Shown one piece after another: positions 1 to 12,000 of a DNA stretch of 64,000 nucleotides. The position numbers and the translations under genes were made by a program. The stretch spans positions 4,092,001-4,156,000 of the forward strand of contig CM056878.1 in NCBI GenBank assembly GCA_029876055.1, read 5' to 3'. The notes beneath the pieces are model-generated. The model was given only the letters and a program-made list of their open reading frames with translations. It was not told the origin of the DNA and did not search any database. The DNA comes from Madurella fahalii. Its lineage: Eukaryota; Ascomycota; Sordariomycetes; Sordariales. Each line of letters begins with the position of its first letter. Within the stretch, counting starts at the first letter, position 1.

Positions 1-47
1 TGTCTTGATCTTTCCGCTTTGTATGGTGCCCACCTAAACTAACAGCA

Positions 48-1207
48 ATGAATCCAGACCAGAAATGCGTTGAACCCGGCTGCCGTGAACTCGGCGAGTA
101 CCACGGCCGAAACGGCGACCCGTATGTGCCGTACGTCTGTGACCAACGTAAGTCCACTCCACCGGCACCATGTTCTCGCCGCTCACCGCTCACCCAATCC
201 ACAGACCGCTGCACCGTGCCCCACTGCTACTCGCGAGCTGAAGACCGCCAGCAAAAGCGCTGCACTGCGCACACTACCAAGTGCACCGTCAGCGGTTGCG
301 ACCGGCCCTGCCATCTGCACCGCGACGGCCGCCTGGACCTCGCCTGCGCCGTGCACTACGGCAACTTCAAGTGCGCCTGGGCCGGCTGCACCCGCCGCAA
401 ACCGGGCTACGACATCAAGTACTGCCTGGCGCACAAATGCGCCATCCCGACCTGCGGCAACGGAAGGGACCCGAGCGGCGCCTCGGTCTGCGCGACCCGT
501 AAGCCATCCCACCAACCTAATCACCGCCCCAATAGTTACCTACCTTTTTCACGCCACCGATCCAAATGGAATTACTAACCGCAACCCAAAAAAATACAGA
601 CCGCTGCACCTTCCCCACCTGCCTCAACGCAGTCGCCGAGCCGTCGGACCCGTCCTCGCTGGCCTGCCTCGAAGAGCACACGTGCAAGACGGCGCGCTGC
701 CTGTTCCCGCGCATCAGCAACGGCAGCGGCACCGCCGCCGCGGGCCTCTTCTGCCGCGCCCACACGTGCGGCATGCCGGGGTGCGCGCGCGAAGCCCGCC
801 TGCCCGGGAGCCGGTACTGCGCCGAGCGGCACGCGTGCACGGTGGCGGGCTGCGCCGAGGCCCGGCTCGAGCCGCTCTCTTCTTCTTCTTCGGCGTCCGG
901 GCCTGGGCGTGCGACGCTCTCCCCCACCGACTACGGAATGCCCGCCCTCGGCGGCAAGTGTGCTAAGCACGCTTCGGTGGGAGGCGGCGGCGGCCGGGAA
1001 CGCCGCGAGCGGGCCGCGTCGCTCGATGTGAGGGTCGATCTGGACGGGCTGAGGGAGCGGCTGGATCGTGATCGCAAGAGGTTGTCGGACGACGTGGGCA
1101 GGATGGTGAGGCTGGAACGGGAGAGGGAGGAGAGGGAGCGCAGGGAGCGGGATCGCGCCGAGGGCTACGGTGGGTATCCCGGCTGGGAGAGGTGGTATGA
1201 GCGATGA
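48..1207 (+). CDS. Cys/His-repeat protein, C-terminal coiled coil
   Basis: Function not recognised. Three exons (48-147, 205-498, 600-1207) give 333 aa; both introns have GTAAG donors, intron 2 has a TACTAAC branch site, and the splices restore the repeat phase (each junction creates a His in a C-x2-H-R-C unit). About eight tandem units of the form C-x2/3-H-x1-4-C-x4-C span residues ~25-250, for example VCDQHRC, KYCLAHKC, LFCRAHTC. Such regular Cys/His spacing suggests small zinc-binding modules, but no named zinc-finger family was identified. The last ~80 residues are Arg/Glu-rich (RLEREREERERRERDR) and probably a coiled coil. No signal peptide or membrane segment is seen, so an intracellular scaffold or nucleic-acid-associated role is possible. 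Start is the first ATG after an in-frame-free leader. Confidence 0.75.
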
Positions 1208-1520
1208 AAGGGGAGTGTAACAAGTTTGTTTCGTTTCGTTTCGTTTCGTTTGGTTGGTTTAGGTTTCTTTGAGGGCTGGGTTGGGATTGGTACTGGGACA
1301 TGGGCACGGTTGTTTAAAGGAGATACCCGGGGGTTGTCTTTTCGAGTTCGAGTCGCGTTGCGATTGAGCGCTTCACTTTTACATGCCAAGGGCGCTTGGC
1401 GATACGGCGCATGGAGTTCAATTGCAAGATTTGCTTTCTATCTCAAATTGTCCCGAACCTTTACTCCTGAACCCTGCTGTCTAATGCTGTGCGTAAATGC
1501 TAGAGCATGCTACCTGTATG
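1208..1520. other. Convergent intergenic spacer with TTTCG microsatellite
   Basis: Lies between the 3' ends of two convergent genes. It holds a short TTTCG pentanucleotide tandem array at about 1227-1252 and otherwise no feature I can support. Confidence 0.5.
1227..1252. repeat. TTTCG pentanucleotide microsatellite
   Basis: Four to five tandem copies of TTTCG just downstream of the stop codon at 1207. Confidence 0.8.
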
Positions 1521-3111
1521 CTAGATAAACAGTCTGTGGCCGCGGTATTTGGCGCGTCGCTGGTATGTGGCCGAGCGCGCTGCTCGGTTGACGTTGTCCA
1601 CCGTTCTCTCGGGGAACCCGTCAAACGACCTGGCAAAGGTGGCCACCGAGTGCGCCACCAGCTGTTGCGTTGTCAACATCGCGGCGGTGCATCACGGGAT
1701 CTGATTCTCTTACCTTGGTATTCACTTCCCACGCCGTCAAGTTCAGGTTGTTCAGGTCGTCGCAGAGCTCGTGGTAGCACACATCGTAGGGCACCCCGTC
1801 CTCGCCGCCAAACATGCCGGCCTCCTCGAGAGTCTTCACACCCTCGGCTCCCGTTGCAACACCGCCGGCGGGGATGCCGCCGCGAATGAAGCCGTCGTAG
1901 TCGCTCCTCCCGTCAAAGGCGATGAAGGTGTAGTTTAAGCCCTGCCGAGTGTACCAATCCACGTAGAAGTCCCGCAGCTCCTGAGATCCGACAGGGTGGA
2001 CCCCATTCCGGGCATCGTAGACCTGGTACGCAAAGTTCGGGCTGGCCAGCATGTCGTAGTCCATAAACAGGCGGATCTTCTTGTTCTCGTCAGCCGAGAG
2101 CGCCTCGACGTAGTGGTAGGATCCGAGCAGCCCTTCCTCCTCGGCGGACCACCAAGCGAAGCGCACGCAGTTGTTGACCGAGAAATTCGCCAGGTTGACC
2201 GCCACCTCCAGCAGCGCGAGACTGCCCGACCCGTCGTCGTTGATGCCCGGTCCCGCCTCGACCGAGTCGCTGTGGCCGCCGAGCATGACGCAGTTTTCGG
2301 GATCGCCCTGCGTTGTCTGTGCGACGATGTTGTCGGTGGTGATCCTCTCGACCACGGCATCCATGTACGCGGTGGCGGTGACTGTCTCGCCGGCCTGGAC
2401 CCTCACAATGAAGGGGTGAGCAACCTTGTCCGGCAGGCTGAAAGTTGCAACGTGGTCCGGCGAGGGCTCGCCGAGGGTGCCCGAAACGGCACCGTCCTCA
2501 TAGTGGACCACGATAGCCGCGACGGCGCCCGCCTTGCCGGCGAGTTCCGACTTGGTGCCGAAGGGGCAGGTGCCACGCCTGATCACGGCAATGTTGCCGG
2601 ACAGGTTGCTCGGGTAATCGCTCGCCCGGCAGCCCTCGTTGGCAACGAGCACAAGGTTGCCGTCGACCGGCTCCTTGTTCTTGGTCGGCGGCGTCAGGCT
2701 CATGGGCACCGCGTGGACTGGCACGGTCTGGTCAAGAACCAAGCGCGACTCAAAGACAGACCCGGTGACGGCGGCAAAGGGCTGCTTCGAGAGCGTGTAG
2801 TAACCGCCAAGCTCCGACAGAGTCTCGTAGATGTAGGTCAGGGTGCCGAGATGGCCTTTGCTGCCGATGACACGTGTCGGGTGGTTGTACTCGTCCTCGG
2901 ACAGTTTGGCGATCCGGTACAGCTGCTTTGCGCGTGAGAATAGGTTCTTGCTGCTGATGGTGCCCTGAAGAGTCTCCGAGTCGACCAGTGGCTTCCCGAC
3001 TTGAACCTCGGAGGTGAGCGGGATCTGCTCCTGACCCGGTATATGCAGCGCAGCCACACCGCTCAGTGCCAGGACGGCGAGCCCATTCCGGGCCAGTCCC
3101 TTCAGCGCCAT
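1521..3111 (-). CDS. Secreted M28 family aminopeptidase (leucine aminopeptidase, Lap2/APY-like)
   Basis: Zinc exopeptidase expected to release N-terminal residues from peptides outside the cell. Exons 3111-1714 and 1661-1521 (intron 1662-1713, GTAAGA donor, CAG acceptor, phase 0) give 512 aa; without the intron the reading frame would end in an unrelated tail. Hydrophobic N-terminus (residues 4-22) is a signal peptide. A protease-associated (PA) domain lies at about 130-245. M28 metal/catalytic residues are visible: H280 and D282 in GGHSDS, D292 in GINDDGSG, the EE pair at 324-326 in WSAEEEG, D353 in MDYDM, H447 in CYHELCDD. Length fits fungal Lap2 enzymes (~500 aa). Function from family knowledge; cleavage preference not readable. 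Confidence 0.93.
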
Positions 3112-3683
3112 CAGCTCAAATTCCCCAAAGGCCTCAGTTCTGTGCGGTCCGGTCTGGGAGGGAACGCGGCTGAAAGCGTGTGAGAAGAGGAGAGAGCGGT
3201 CACGGTGGGTTCTAGACGATTACGGCTTTGCAGGTTGCGGGGCGCAGGCGAACCCGCGTCGAGGCGCACGCCCAGCATTGTGGGGGCGCCCAGTCGTAGC
3301 CCCTGTCGCCATCTCCACAGTCTGGACTCCCGCCACCCACGGTTCCTTGCACAAATGCCCAGCGACGCACGATGCCCACCATCAGCGCGCCAAGCGTCGA
3401 CTTCAAATCATAACAGTGCGTGGCGGCAACGGAAAAACGGCTGCATTAAGTAACCAGTGAAACGTGGAACTTGGCAAAGAGCATCGGACAATGTTGTACT
3501 AGCTCCATTTGTATGGGTTCTCTACTACTAGTAGTATAATTAACAAGAGGAAATAAATGTCCAGTCATGTTCGAAATGCGATGCTCAACACACATCGTGT
3601 CCCAGCTGTATCAGGTAATCGAGCCCCCCCCCCCCCCCCCCACACACCTCATACATCCCACCTAGGTAAGTACCTACCTCCTA
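3112..3683. other. Intergenic, contains C18 tract
   Basis: Promoter side of the aminopeptidase and 3' side of the SET gene. Contains an uninterrupted run of about 18 C (3624-3641) followed by CACACA and a TAGGTAAGTACCTACC word. No gene seen. Confidence 0.5.
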
Positions 3684-5003
3684 CTACTTGGGCACCTGAC
3701 CCCGTCTCTTGAGCGTATACTGGTACGAGTAATGGCCTTTGATGTCCGACGCCATGACCCGCATGGCAACCACGTCATTCGACCGCACGCCGCCCTCCAC
3801 AATCCCCGCCTGCACTGCCATGTCGGCATACTTCTTCGCCTTCTTGTCGTCGCCCAGGTAGTTGTAGTTCAGCGCGGCCAGCTCATAGAACTCGGCCAGC
3901 TTGGCATGGAGCCTATCCTCCTGCACGAGCTTCAGCAGCTTGTCAATCATCTCAAAGTTGACCTTGGTGCTGTCGTGGTTCCGGAGCTCCCCCCTCATGG
4001 CCAGGATGTCCTTGAGCCGCTTATCCGCCTTGGCCACCTCCTCGTCGCCCCCCTGCGGCGAGCACGCGCTGCAGGTGCAGCCCTTGCCGCCATAACCGCG
4101 GTGGCGCTTCACCCACTCGGACCGCTCCTTTCTGGACAGCAAGGGATCGACGTAGGAGATGGTCAGCTCCTCGCCGGCCTGGACGCGGCGGGCGACGGTG
4201 GCGTGGATAGAAAACGACTCGTCGATATAGGTGGCCACGTTGGGGCGGCAGTCGTGCTGCAGGAGGGAGATCTCGGGGTAGTTGACGTAGTGCTGCGAGT
4301 TTTCCTCCTGGCGGTAGCTGAACCCGAGGTTGATTTCAAAGGGGTGGGAGATGAGGATCTCCTCGATGGACCTGGGGTTGAGCCCGGCGGGGTCTCCCGG
4401 GCGGGCGCGCTGCTTGTTGAATTTCTCGCGGGTGGCGTCCGGGAGGAAGCCGACGGCTGTCTCGAGGAGGCGAGTCCGCTCCTTCTTCTTGACGACGTCG
4501 TCGAAGAATTCTTTGTGGACGACTAGGACGGGTGACCACGACATGAGCTGCTTCCCGCGGCGGATAGCCTTGGTAGCGGTGATGCCGATGCCCTTGTCGA
4601 GCACTTCGGTCTCCTGAAACGGAGCGGGGTCCTCAAAGTACTTGTTCTCGGCCCGGTTGAGGTGGTCTTCGAGGCGCTCAAATTTCTGGAACTCCTCCAG
4701 CCTCGTTACAAGCGCGATGCCCCGGCCGTTGGCCAGCCGGCGGTTGGTGTAGATGCAGTAGGGGTCCCAGCAGATCTTGGACTCCCACCACCCTTCTACG
4801 GGCGGCGCTTTGGGATCGGATGCTGTCGCGTTATCGGCGTAGATGGTTGTCTTTTCAATCGGCTCGTAGGCTAGACCGTCGCCCGAACCTGCCGGCGGAG
4901 GGTCCGCTTTGCCCTCTTTTTTCGCGTCCGCATTGGCGGCGGCCAGCGGCGCGAGCAGCCCCAGGAGGAGCATGCTGGCGAGGGAGAGCCGGCTCCGTGC
5001 CAT
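3684..5003 (-). CDS. SET-domain protein with N-terminal signal peptide
   Basis: Predicted lysine methyltransferase-like protein, 439 aa, single exon. I start at the ATG at 5003 because it opens a textbook signal sequence (hydrophobic 8-24, AAANADA cleavage region); no ATG lies further upstream in frame, only a GTG at 5051. The SET core spans about residues 130-286: a ragged but recognisable NHSC-type motif, here LQHDCRPN (249-255), and the Tyr of ISYVD (282-286). A short post-SET-like Cys group CTCSAC follows (C309, C311, C314). The C-terminal third is helical and TPR-like in look. A signal peptide on a SET protein is unusual: it may act in the secretory pathway or outside the cell, or the hydrophobic stretch may be a membrane anchor. 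Substrate unknown. Confidence 0.85.
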   Translation of the reverse strand: MARSRLSLASMLLLGLLAPLAAANADAKKEGKADPPPAGSGDGLAYEPIEKTTIYADNATASDPKAPPVEGWWESKICWDPYCIYTNRRLANGRGIALVTRLEEFQKFERLEDHLNRAENKYFEDPAPFQETEVLDKGIGITATKAIRRGKQLMSWSPVLVVHKEFFDDVVKKKERTRLLETAVGFLPDATREKFNKQRARPGDPAGLNPRSIEEILISHPFEINLGFSYRQEENSQHYVNYPEISLLQHDCRPNVATYIDESFSIHATVARRVQAGEELTISYVDPLLSRKERSEWVKRHRGYGGKGCTCSACSPQGGDEEVAKADKRLKDILAMRGELRNHDSTKVNFEMIDKLLKLVQEDRLHAKLAEFYELAALNYNYLGDDKKAKKYADMAVQAGIVEGGVRSNDVVAMRVMASDIKGHYSYQYTLKRRGQVPK

Positions 5004-6457
5004 GTTGAACTGACTCGAATACGTCCGAGGTCCACAGAGCAGGCCGATCACAGGTCCGAGATGGCGAGGTTATACAATGGAGAGGAGCAATGCGAGTAAG
5101 TTGCTCGAGCCGCCTAGGATGAATGCCGAGATCACAGTCCGACATCTGTCAGTTGACGTCGACATGTCCCGCAGTTATGGTTGCGCATGGCTCGGATGAG
5201 GCAACGTGGCCTAGACGGGGCCATATAGCACGGTATGCTAATCACGCGTTTCTTCCATGGGCATCTAGAAAACGGCGTGCAAATGATTGGCATTCTCAAC
5301 TGCCTAAATATCGCTACCGGCACTATGCACACTTTACCCGAGGCGTAGTAGCACTTGTGTCTTGATTCAGTTGCAGGTTGCTGCCATGTGGGTCAAGTTG
5401 GGCGGCTAAACTCGCTCTCTCACGAGTCAGAATGCATCGAGATCATCGGCCGTGCAGGCATCTCATCGTATAGCAAGTGCGAGAATCTAATACCGAAGGT
5501 CTGTAGCAGGGCCATTTGGCTTGGCCATATATACACGGCTGCTTTTTAAGTACCTAGGTAGGTACCTAACGTTATGGCACTGTACAGCCGTCAGGAAGTG
5601 AGCTAGACTGTAGGTAGATAAGGTAGGTATTTCCCTAGGCGCCATAAGGTAGTATTTCCAAGTGCCTTGGTAACATTAATCCCGTTCCCTCAAGCGCGGT
5701 TGTAATCTTCTCACAGACCTTGCTAAGGTACCCACTCTCATCTAGTCTCCCGTTAGCGCTCAACCGAGATCCAAATTCCAAAGCGTAATCTCATACAATT
5801 GAGTACAACGCAAACCACCAAGAGCTGTTCAATAGCCATCTGCGAAAGTAAGCGTCTTGTTAGTAATAACTGATACGCTGGGTCCACCGGGGCAGAATTC
5901 GACAGCCAAGGTAACATCCTCCTACTAAACTCAGGAATGGCACAGCCGAATGACCTGCTGTGGCTGACACTATGACGTTCGGCTGCTCTAGCACGAGGGT
6001 CGTGGGCATGGCGGAACGCTGGGGCGTGGCATAACAAGTCTGTCATGACTGTGACTGGTAATTACCGCACTATTTAGATGAGGGAAATTCCACTTCTGGA
6101 CTTTTTGGTTTCCTACGGGGCTGGAAACGACGGCGTCAGGGAATCTTGGGTGCTCTAGTGACGGATTATTAGTGAGAAGCTTCCGTAACTGGTATTGCTT
6201 GCAAGTGTTTATACAAAATGAACAAAAGGAAAATGAATAAGCTTTGCTTTGCTTGTAGACTCTACCACAGCCATCTCTACACAGCTATATCATCGGCTTG
6301 CTACAGCAGTTACTTGATAAATCAATTCAAGAGTGGTACCGGTACACAAGCTACGATTAGAGAAGGCCACACTTAAGAAACCCCTTCATGTGGGAAACAT
6401 TGCCACTTCCAAGTAGAGTGACCCTGAGCATCCACGCCATTCAGCCTATCCATTGAT
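5004..6457. other. Intergenic, 1.45 kb
   Basis: Promoter side of the SET gene. Contains clustered TACCTAGGTAGGTACCTA-type words (about 5550-5575 and 5610-5640), common in intergenic DNA of this window. No convincing coding region on either strand. Confidence 0.5.
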
Positions 6458-7042
6458 CTAGGGTCCAGCCTGGGGAGGCGCCTCAGGGGTATCCAAGGAT
6501 TTGATCTCCTCAAGGACTTCCCGTAGCAGCGATTGGAGTTTGGTCCCATAATCGCTCATATCCAATGGGTCGGCGGGACCGCGCTTACTGGTCGCTCTCA
6601 TGAGCGGCCTCTGAAACTCGTTGCGTGTTCTATTGTGGAACCCTTTTGCTACGTTGACTTTTGCAACTAATGTATCAAACCGGCGGCGCGTTAGCCACAT
6701 GGTCCCGTATGGGTAACGCCAAAAAGCCAAGGGGATAGACGTGCTTGGATAATCCTTCGCTAACGGGAGCTTCGTGCAAGCTTCTGAAATCTCATTCGCT
6801 TTCTCCACAATCATGGCGCAAAGAGCGTGCTGCTGCTCTTTGGCAGTGCTTTCCGGGGCCCAAGTAATTGTTGTTTGTTTTTGGGGGTTGATATTGTCGA
6901 TTACATCGGCAATTGCGCCAAGAGTGTTGACCAGTTCTGCGACGTAACCTTGTGGGGGAATCTGGGCATCACTCGATGTTTGGGGCACGGATGGAAGGTG
7001 ATTGATGGATTTGCTCGGCTTTGTCCTTAGTATACTGAGCAT
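6458..7042 (-). CDS. Hypothetical protein
   Basis: Not recognised. One open frame of 194 aa from the ATG at 7042. Composition is soluble and mainly helical, with no signal peptide, membrane span or known motif; the tail is proline-rich (TPEAPPQAGP). It is divergently placed from the DUF6594-type gene with 491 bp between start codons, so they may share regulation. An upstream exon cannot be excluded because the frame stays open for a few codons 5' of the ATG. Confidence 0.45.
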   Translation of the reverse strand: MLSILRTKPSKSINHLPSVPQTSSDAQIPPQGYVAELVNTLGAIADVIDNINPQKQTTITWAPESTAKEQQHALCAMIVEKANEISEACTKLPLAKDYPSTSIPLAFWRYPYGTMWLTRRRFDTLVAKVNVAKGFHNRTRNEFQRPLMRATSKRGPADPLDMSDYGTKLQSLLREVLEEIKSLDTPEAPPQAGP

Positions 7043-7533
7043 TGTATAGAGGTTGCGCAAGTTAAAAAGCTCAGAGCAGGCGTAGTTTCTGCGAGTACAT
7101 CTATCGGGACGGTGTTATGCAGTCAAAACTAGGGCAAGATGGCGAAGATATGAATTCTCTGGGACAGCTGGAGAGAGGAGGGGATGAGGATGGGCATGCT
7201 CAGCTTTATTAGGTAGCCCAACTCCAGGGAGGGTTCAGCTCGGGCGGGGCCGGTCGCTGCCTTTTTCAAGGTATCATGCATGGTTGTACAGAAGGTAAGC
7301 GAGCAAATTACAGTATCAGATATCAGAAGGCCGTGGCCAGTCATCGGGATCGGGGACCCCCGGACGGCATGCATTGATAGGTACCTTGATTCTCGGCGCA
7401 ACACTCTTTCCTCAGGCAACCTTACTGTACCTGGAATACCAAACCTCAACCTCTCGCTACCATCTCTCCACACAACCCATCTAATAGTTAACGAACGACA
7501 TATCTTTCCGACCAAGCGGAACTCAAACGAAAC
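7043..7533. other. Divergent intergenic region
   Basis: 491 bp between the starts of two divergent genes. No individual element can be named with confidence. Confidence 0.4.
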
Positions 7534-8467
7534 ATGGCAGACAACGATGCATTACCCAAAGCAACCGCCATAGCCGAGAACGGTATTGAAGAAGTCCAGT
7601 TTTCGCCGGATTATTGGAAGCGTCTGGTTACGAACGCGTACGAGTACGACCGCCGAGCCGACCCAAAAGTGTTGAAGGAATTTGACCACCCGGCTTTGGG
7701 GGAATTTAATCGGTTACAGAGATTGAATCTTACCCACCTGCTCAACAAGATTGTCAGCATCAAGGCGGCTATAAGGCACAACAAGACGACCTCGTTGGAG
7801 CAGATGGAGCTGCTACAGGTAGTGCTGCACCAGTACGGTGAGTAATTATCGGTGGCAGCGGCGGCACTGGTCCCTAGGCCGCAGCGCTAATGTGACGTAT
7901 ATTGTTACAGTGGAAGCGATTAGGGACTACAAGTACCTCTCTGAGCTGCGCAAGGTCCCCGACAGTATCGGACTAAAGCAGCGAATGGACTTGGAGGGTG
8001 CTTTTGAGGAACTCTCGGCGCCCTACCCGAACCTGCCGGAGAGAAATGCACCTTACAACACCCAGTACTTGACTCCCGACACCAAGGCGCAGAGCCCTGA
8101 CGCCGTCCGCGAGTTCCTCCGCAAGTTCTTGCCCAATGCGTTGTCGTGGAGCAAGGAGGAGAAGCAGGTGCGGCAGTATGAGTACGATAACCACCAGCCG
8201 CCGGATATCTACTCCCCCTTCTTGAACGCTCTAGCCCGTTTCCTCATCGGCTTGGCTGCGGGGGCTTCATTGGTTGTGCCTATGGTCATCATGGTCTTCC
8301 AACCGTCGGTAAACAAAAGCCTCATCACTGTGTCGGTGGCCGTATTGCTGTTTGCGTTTGCATTGGGCTTCGTCTTCAATGCCACTAACGAGATCATCGT
8401 GACCGCGACGGCTACTTACGCTGCCGTGCTGGTTGTGTTTGTCGGGACAAGCTCGGGGTCGGCATAG
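7534..8467 (+). CDS. DUF6594-type membrane protein
   Basis: Fungal DUF6594 family protein of unknown function, 286 aa. Exons 7534-7837 and 7911-8467; the 73-bp intron has a GTGAGT donor, GCTAATG branch and ACAG acceptor and splits a Val codon. The N-terminal two thirds is a soluble helical region; the C-terminus carries the family signature, a hydrophobic hairpin beginning LARFLIGLAAGASLVVPM and continuing to TATATYAAVLVVFVGTS, giving two to three membrane spans (about residues 210-282). These proteins are abundant in ascomycete genomes and often sit in accessory regions; the neighbouring gene here is a kinase-ankyrin fusion. Membrane location is inferred from the sequence, function is not known. 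Confidence 0.85.
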
Positions 8468-9081
8468 TCTAGCACTTATGCCCCTAGATGGCGGGATGAT
8501 ATAATTAATATCTACCTAATTACCCCCCTAAGCCTATCTCATTATAATTAACAGTCCATCGGATTCAATTGTCCTTACATGATGAACTGAAGCGATCTGT
8601 TACCCCTCACGTCAAAGCCTTTTTCGCCCCGTGGCAAGGCTCTACGAAAATGCCCGGGGATTGCATGCGGGGTGCCTTGCTGGTCTCTTTTGTTCCGGCC
8701 AAAACTTGACAGGCCTTCAATCCGATTGGGTGGGCTCCTCGAGGAGCTGGGAAGATATGATAAGGTGCCTGAGAGTCCCCCGGTAATGGGGCCAACCACC
8801 GGCTACGGCGGTTCCCTCTACAGCGGGCTGAGCCAATCTCACCGCGCCCAATCACACTCCAGGTTGCAGCATAATGCATGCGCTGTTTGTGGAGGGTGCC
8901 AGTCATCAATCCAACCCCGCTTGATGTTCCGTCTCCTGCCCTGTGCTGGATTCCCGCCGGGGCACACCCATAATCTTCCAGGCGCTTGTAGCCCAATTTC
9001 TTCCAGACCGCCTGCAGCGCTGACTATACCCAGTGAAAGATCATTCTTATTCTTGTTCTTTGTGGCTAATTAGAGCCAATA
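8468..9081. other. Intergenic, promoter side of kinase-ankyrin gene
   Basis: 614 bp with no supported gene. Short open frames on both strands lack coding character. Confidence 0.45.
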
Positions 9082-12000
9082 ATGGATACCAGAAAGTATC
9101 AGCCCCTACCAGAACCACTGCTTGGGAAGGGGGGGTATGGAAAGGTCTTCAAGGTCAGGCAGAGGGCGGAAAAGAAATCCGATGAGAAGGTACGCTTGCC
9201 ATCAGTTGCTCACATGGGCTTTAGTCCTGTACTGACGTGGTGGATATGTAGATTTTGGCATGCAAGGTCATACCCTCCGGGAGCGATTCCGCCAGCGAGA
9301 CGATAAAGAATGAGTACGAAAGGGTCAGCAAGCTAGATCATCCGAACATTGTGCGCGTCGTCGAAATCTTGTCCAGGTCCAAGTTTTCCTTGATCTTCAT
9401 GGAGTTTTGTGAGGAAGGGGATTTGAAGACGTTCATTAACGGACGGAGGAGGTACGTATGGTATCCTTCTTTCATTATTTCACCAGAAACGATTCAGATG
9501 ATGCTAAATGGAAATCTGAATTTGGTGGGCTATGCTGATGCTTCCGACGGCCAGGTTGCAAGAACCCCTCCTGCCGGAATATCTCGTCCTGGACATCGCA
9601 ATACAGCTAGCAGATGCCCTAGACTACTGTCATAACCAAGTTCCAGGAATTCTACACAAGGATGTCAAACCGGAGAATGGCACGTAGCAGATTCTTAGTG
9701 TGCATCTCAGGAAGCTAGATGTGCCATACTAATAGAAACATAGTCCTGCTATTAGCGGGATACCACGTCAAGCTCTGCGACTTTGGCTTGATAGCGGTGA
9801 CGGAGAGTGGTGGAATAGTAAAAGGCTCCCGGACATCAACACTTCGCTACATGGCGCCGGTGAGTGCTCGAATTCAGTTGCTTTTGTTTTATTTTTGTTT
9901 CATTTTATTTTTACATTAATTTGATGGTTGTTGCTGGCAGGAAATTGACGATGACAACTCTACATGGAGCACAAAATGTGACGTATTCTCTCTTGGATGT
10001 GAGTCTCTCCTATCGATAATTAACTACCTCTAGTAATTATTGGCGACTCACGCAACGGCAACCAAGGTACCTTATTTGAGCTGGCCACATATGAGCAAGC
10101 ATCTCCAGGTCAGATGAAGAGCGAGGAGGACTTGCCCATTGGCCTGCCCGACGATTATTTCTCTTCGGAGCTCAACAACCTGGTCATGGAATGCATGGCG
10201 ATTAATGACAAAGATCGGCCGGACACGGCAAACGTTCTTGCACGAACCAGGAACCTTCGAATTCAAGCTGTGGCGACGAATGAAGAGACTGATCAAGAGC
10301 GGAACGGGATAATGACGCAGAGCAACGCCGCGGTGCCAGTACAAATCGGTGACGACGCTGATCCAGAAACGAATGGAGTCATGGAGCATACAGATGGTGA
10401 TATGGTCGTCGATCAGATGCAGAACGCACTGCACTGGGCGGCTGCGACGGGCGACGCAAAGTCGATTGAGATGACAAAGCTGCTTTTGAGTATTCTTGAG
10501 GACGTTAATATCAGCTCTTTCGTTAACGAGCCTGACGGGGAGGGACGTACGCCACTGTGGTGGGCCATCGAGAACGGCCGGACAGAGATGGCCGAGCTCC
10601 TGCTGGATAATAAGGCCAGATTCGATACCGATGGACTCGGCGGCGTCGCTGCGCTGATCAAGGCCGTCAGTAATGGCTATAACGGCACGGTTGAGCGGCT
10701 TCTAACCTTACCGGATCCTATCAATGTCAACGGCGTTGACGACCATGGCAAAAGCGCGCTGCATATGGCTGCCGTTCGCGGAAATGTCAAGATCGCCAGG
10801 CTATTACTTGACAGAGGGGCAGATATCAACGCGCAGGATGCTAACGGCCGGACCGCGCTGCATGAAGCTGGTGGTCCTGATTTTCACAACTGGGAGGAGA
10901 TGATGGAGTTGCTACTGGGCTACGGCGCTCGTATTGACGCTGGGGATGATGAGGGTAAAACTGTGCTGCACATCATGTCGCTGAGGAAAGCTTCAGATGC
11001 CTTGGAGTTCCTGCTGAAAAAAGGTGCCGATCTCAACGCGGTCGACGACGAAGGCCGAACGCCGCTGCATGTTGCTGCGGTCACAGGATATGCACCAGCG
11101 GTTTCAATACTACTATGGGCTAAGGCCAACCCGGACGCCCAGGACAACACCTACCGCACCCCACTACACCTCGCTATTGACGAGGCTTTCCCGGACGCCA
11201 CGCTCAGAGTGGTTGAGCTGCTGCTCAAGAGCGCCGCCGATGTCAATATAAAAGATGCGAATGGACTAACCGTCTTGCAAAAGGCCGCCGATAGGGGTCT
11301 GGAACCCGTGGTGGCGCGACTTCTGAGAGTCGAGCACTTGTCCATCAAGAAGGAGGACCAAAAGAAGCCGACGACCCTGCACATTGCTGCGAGCCGTGGG
11401 CTGCGTGACATAGTACCGCTGCTGGTCGAAGCTGGGGCGTCTATCACATCGACGAACGAAAAGGGGCAGACTCCGCTCCACGAGGCACTGAAGCGCGCAT
11501 CGCGCTTGACCAAGGCCAACCGACGCTACAACAACTGGATCAGCGTGCTCATAGGCGATTCAGACTCCGGCGTGCTCGGCATCCAAGACGAAGATGGGAA
11601 CACTCCGCTGCACATGGCCGTGCTCCACAAGGCAAAGCCCGATCTGGTCCAGCTGCTCGTTGACAGGTTTCAAGAAGCAACTTGTATACGCAACAAGAAG
11701 GGGCTGGTACCGTACCAGTGTCTAGAGCCTCCCAGCGACGCGCAACCACGAGGCGACATAAGGGCGAAGGAAGGCCCTCGTCTGCTCCAAAAGGCCGGTA
11801 TCGAACGAGACTCGATTTCAATCAACCGGAAGGATACGGGAGGTGCCCGCAGCTCAGTCAAAGAGGACGACGCGGAGATCATTCGTGACATGCTACGGTA
11901 TCACTATGTCCGAAATATGCCCCCCGGCGGCGGGCAGCGAGGCTCGTTTTACACAGAAAGTCAAGGTAGATTTTTGTCCACCATATCCGCGATAACACGT

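Noticed and set aside
36..1207. Operon-like reading of neighbouring same-strand genes
   Set aside because: Introns, signal peptides and spacer lengths show eukaryotic genes; no operon logic applies.
1996..2937. 313-codon open frame on + strand
   Set aside because: Antisense shadow of the M28 aminopeptidase; GC-rich third positions keep the opposite strand open.
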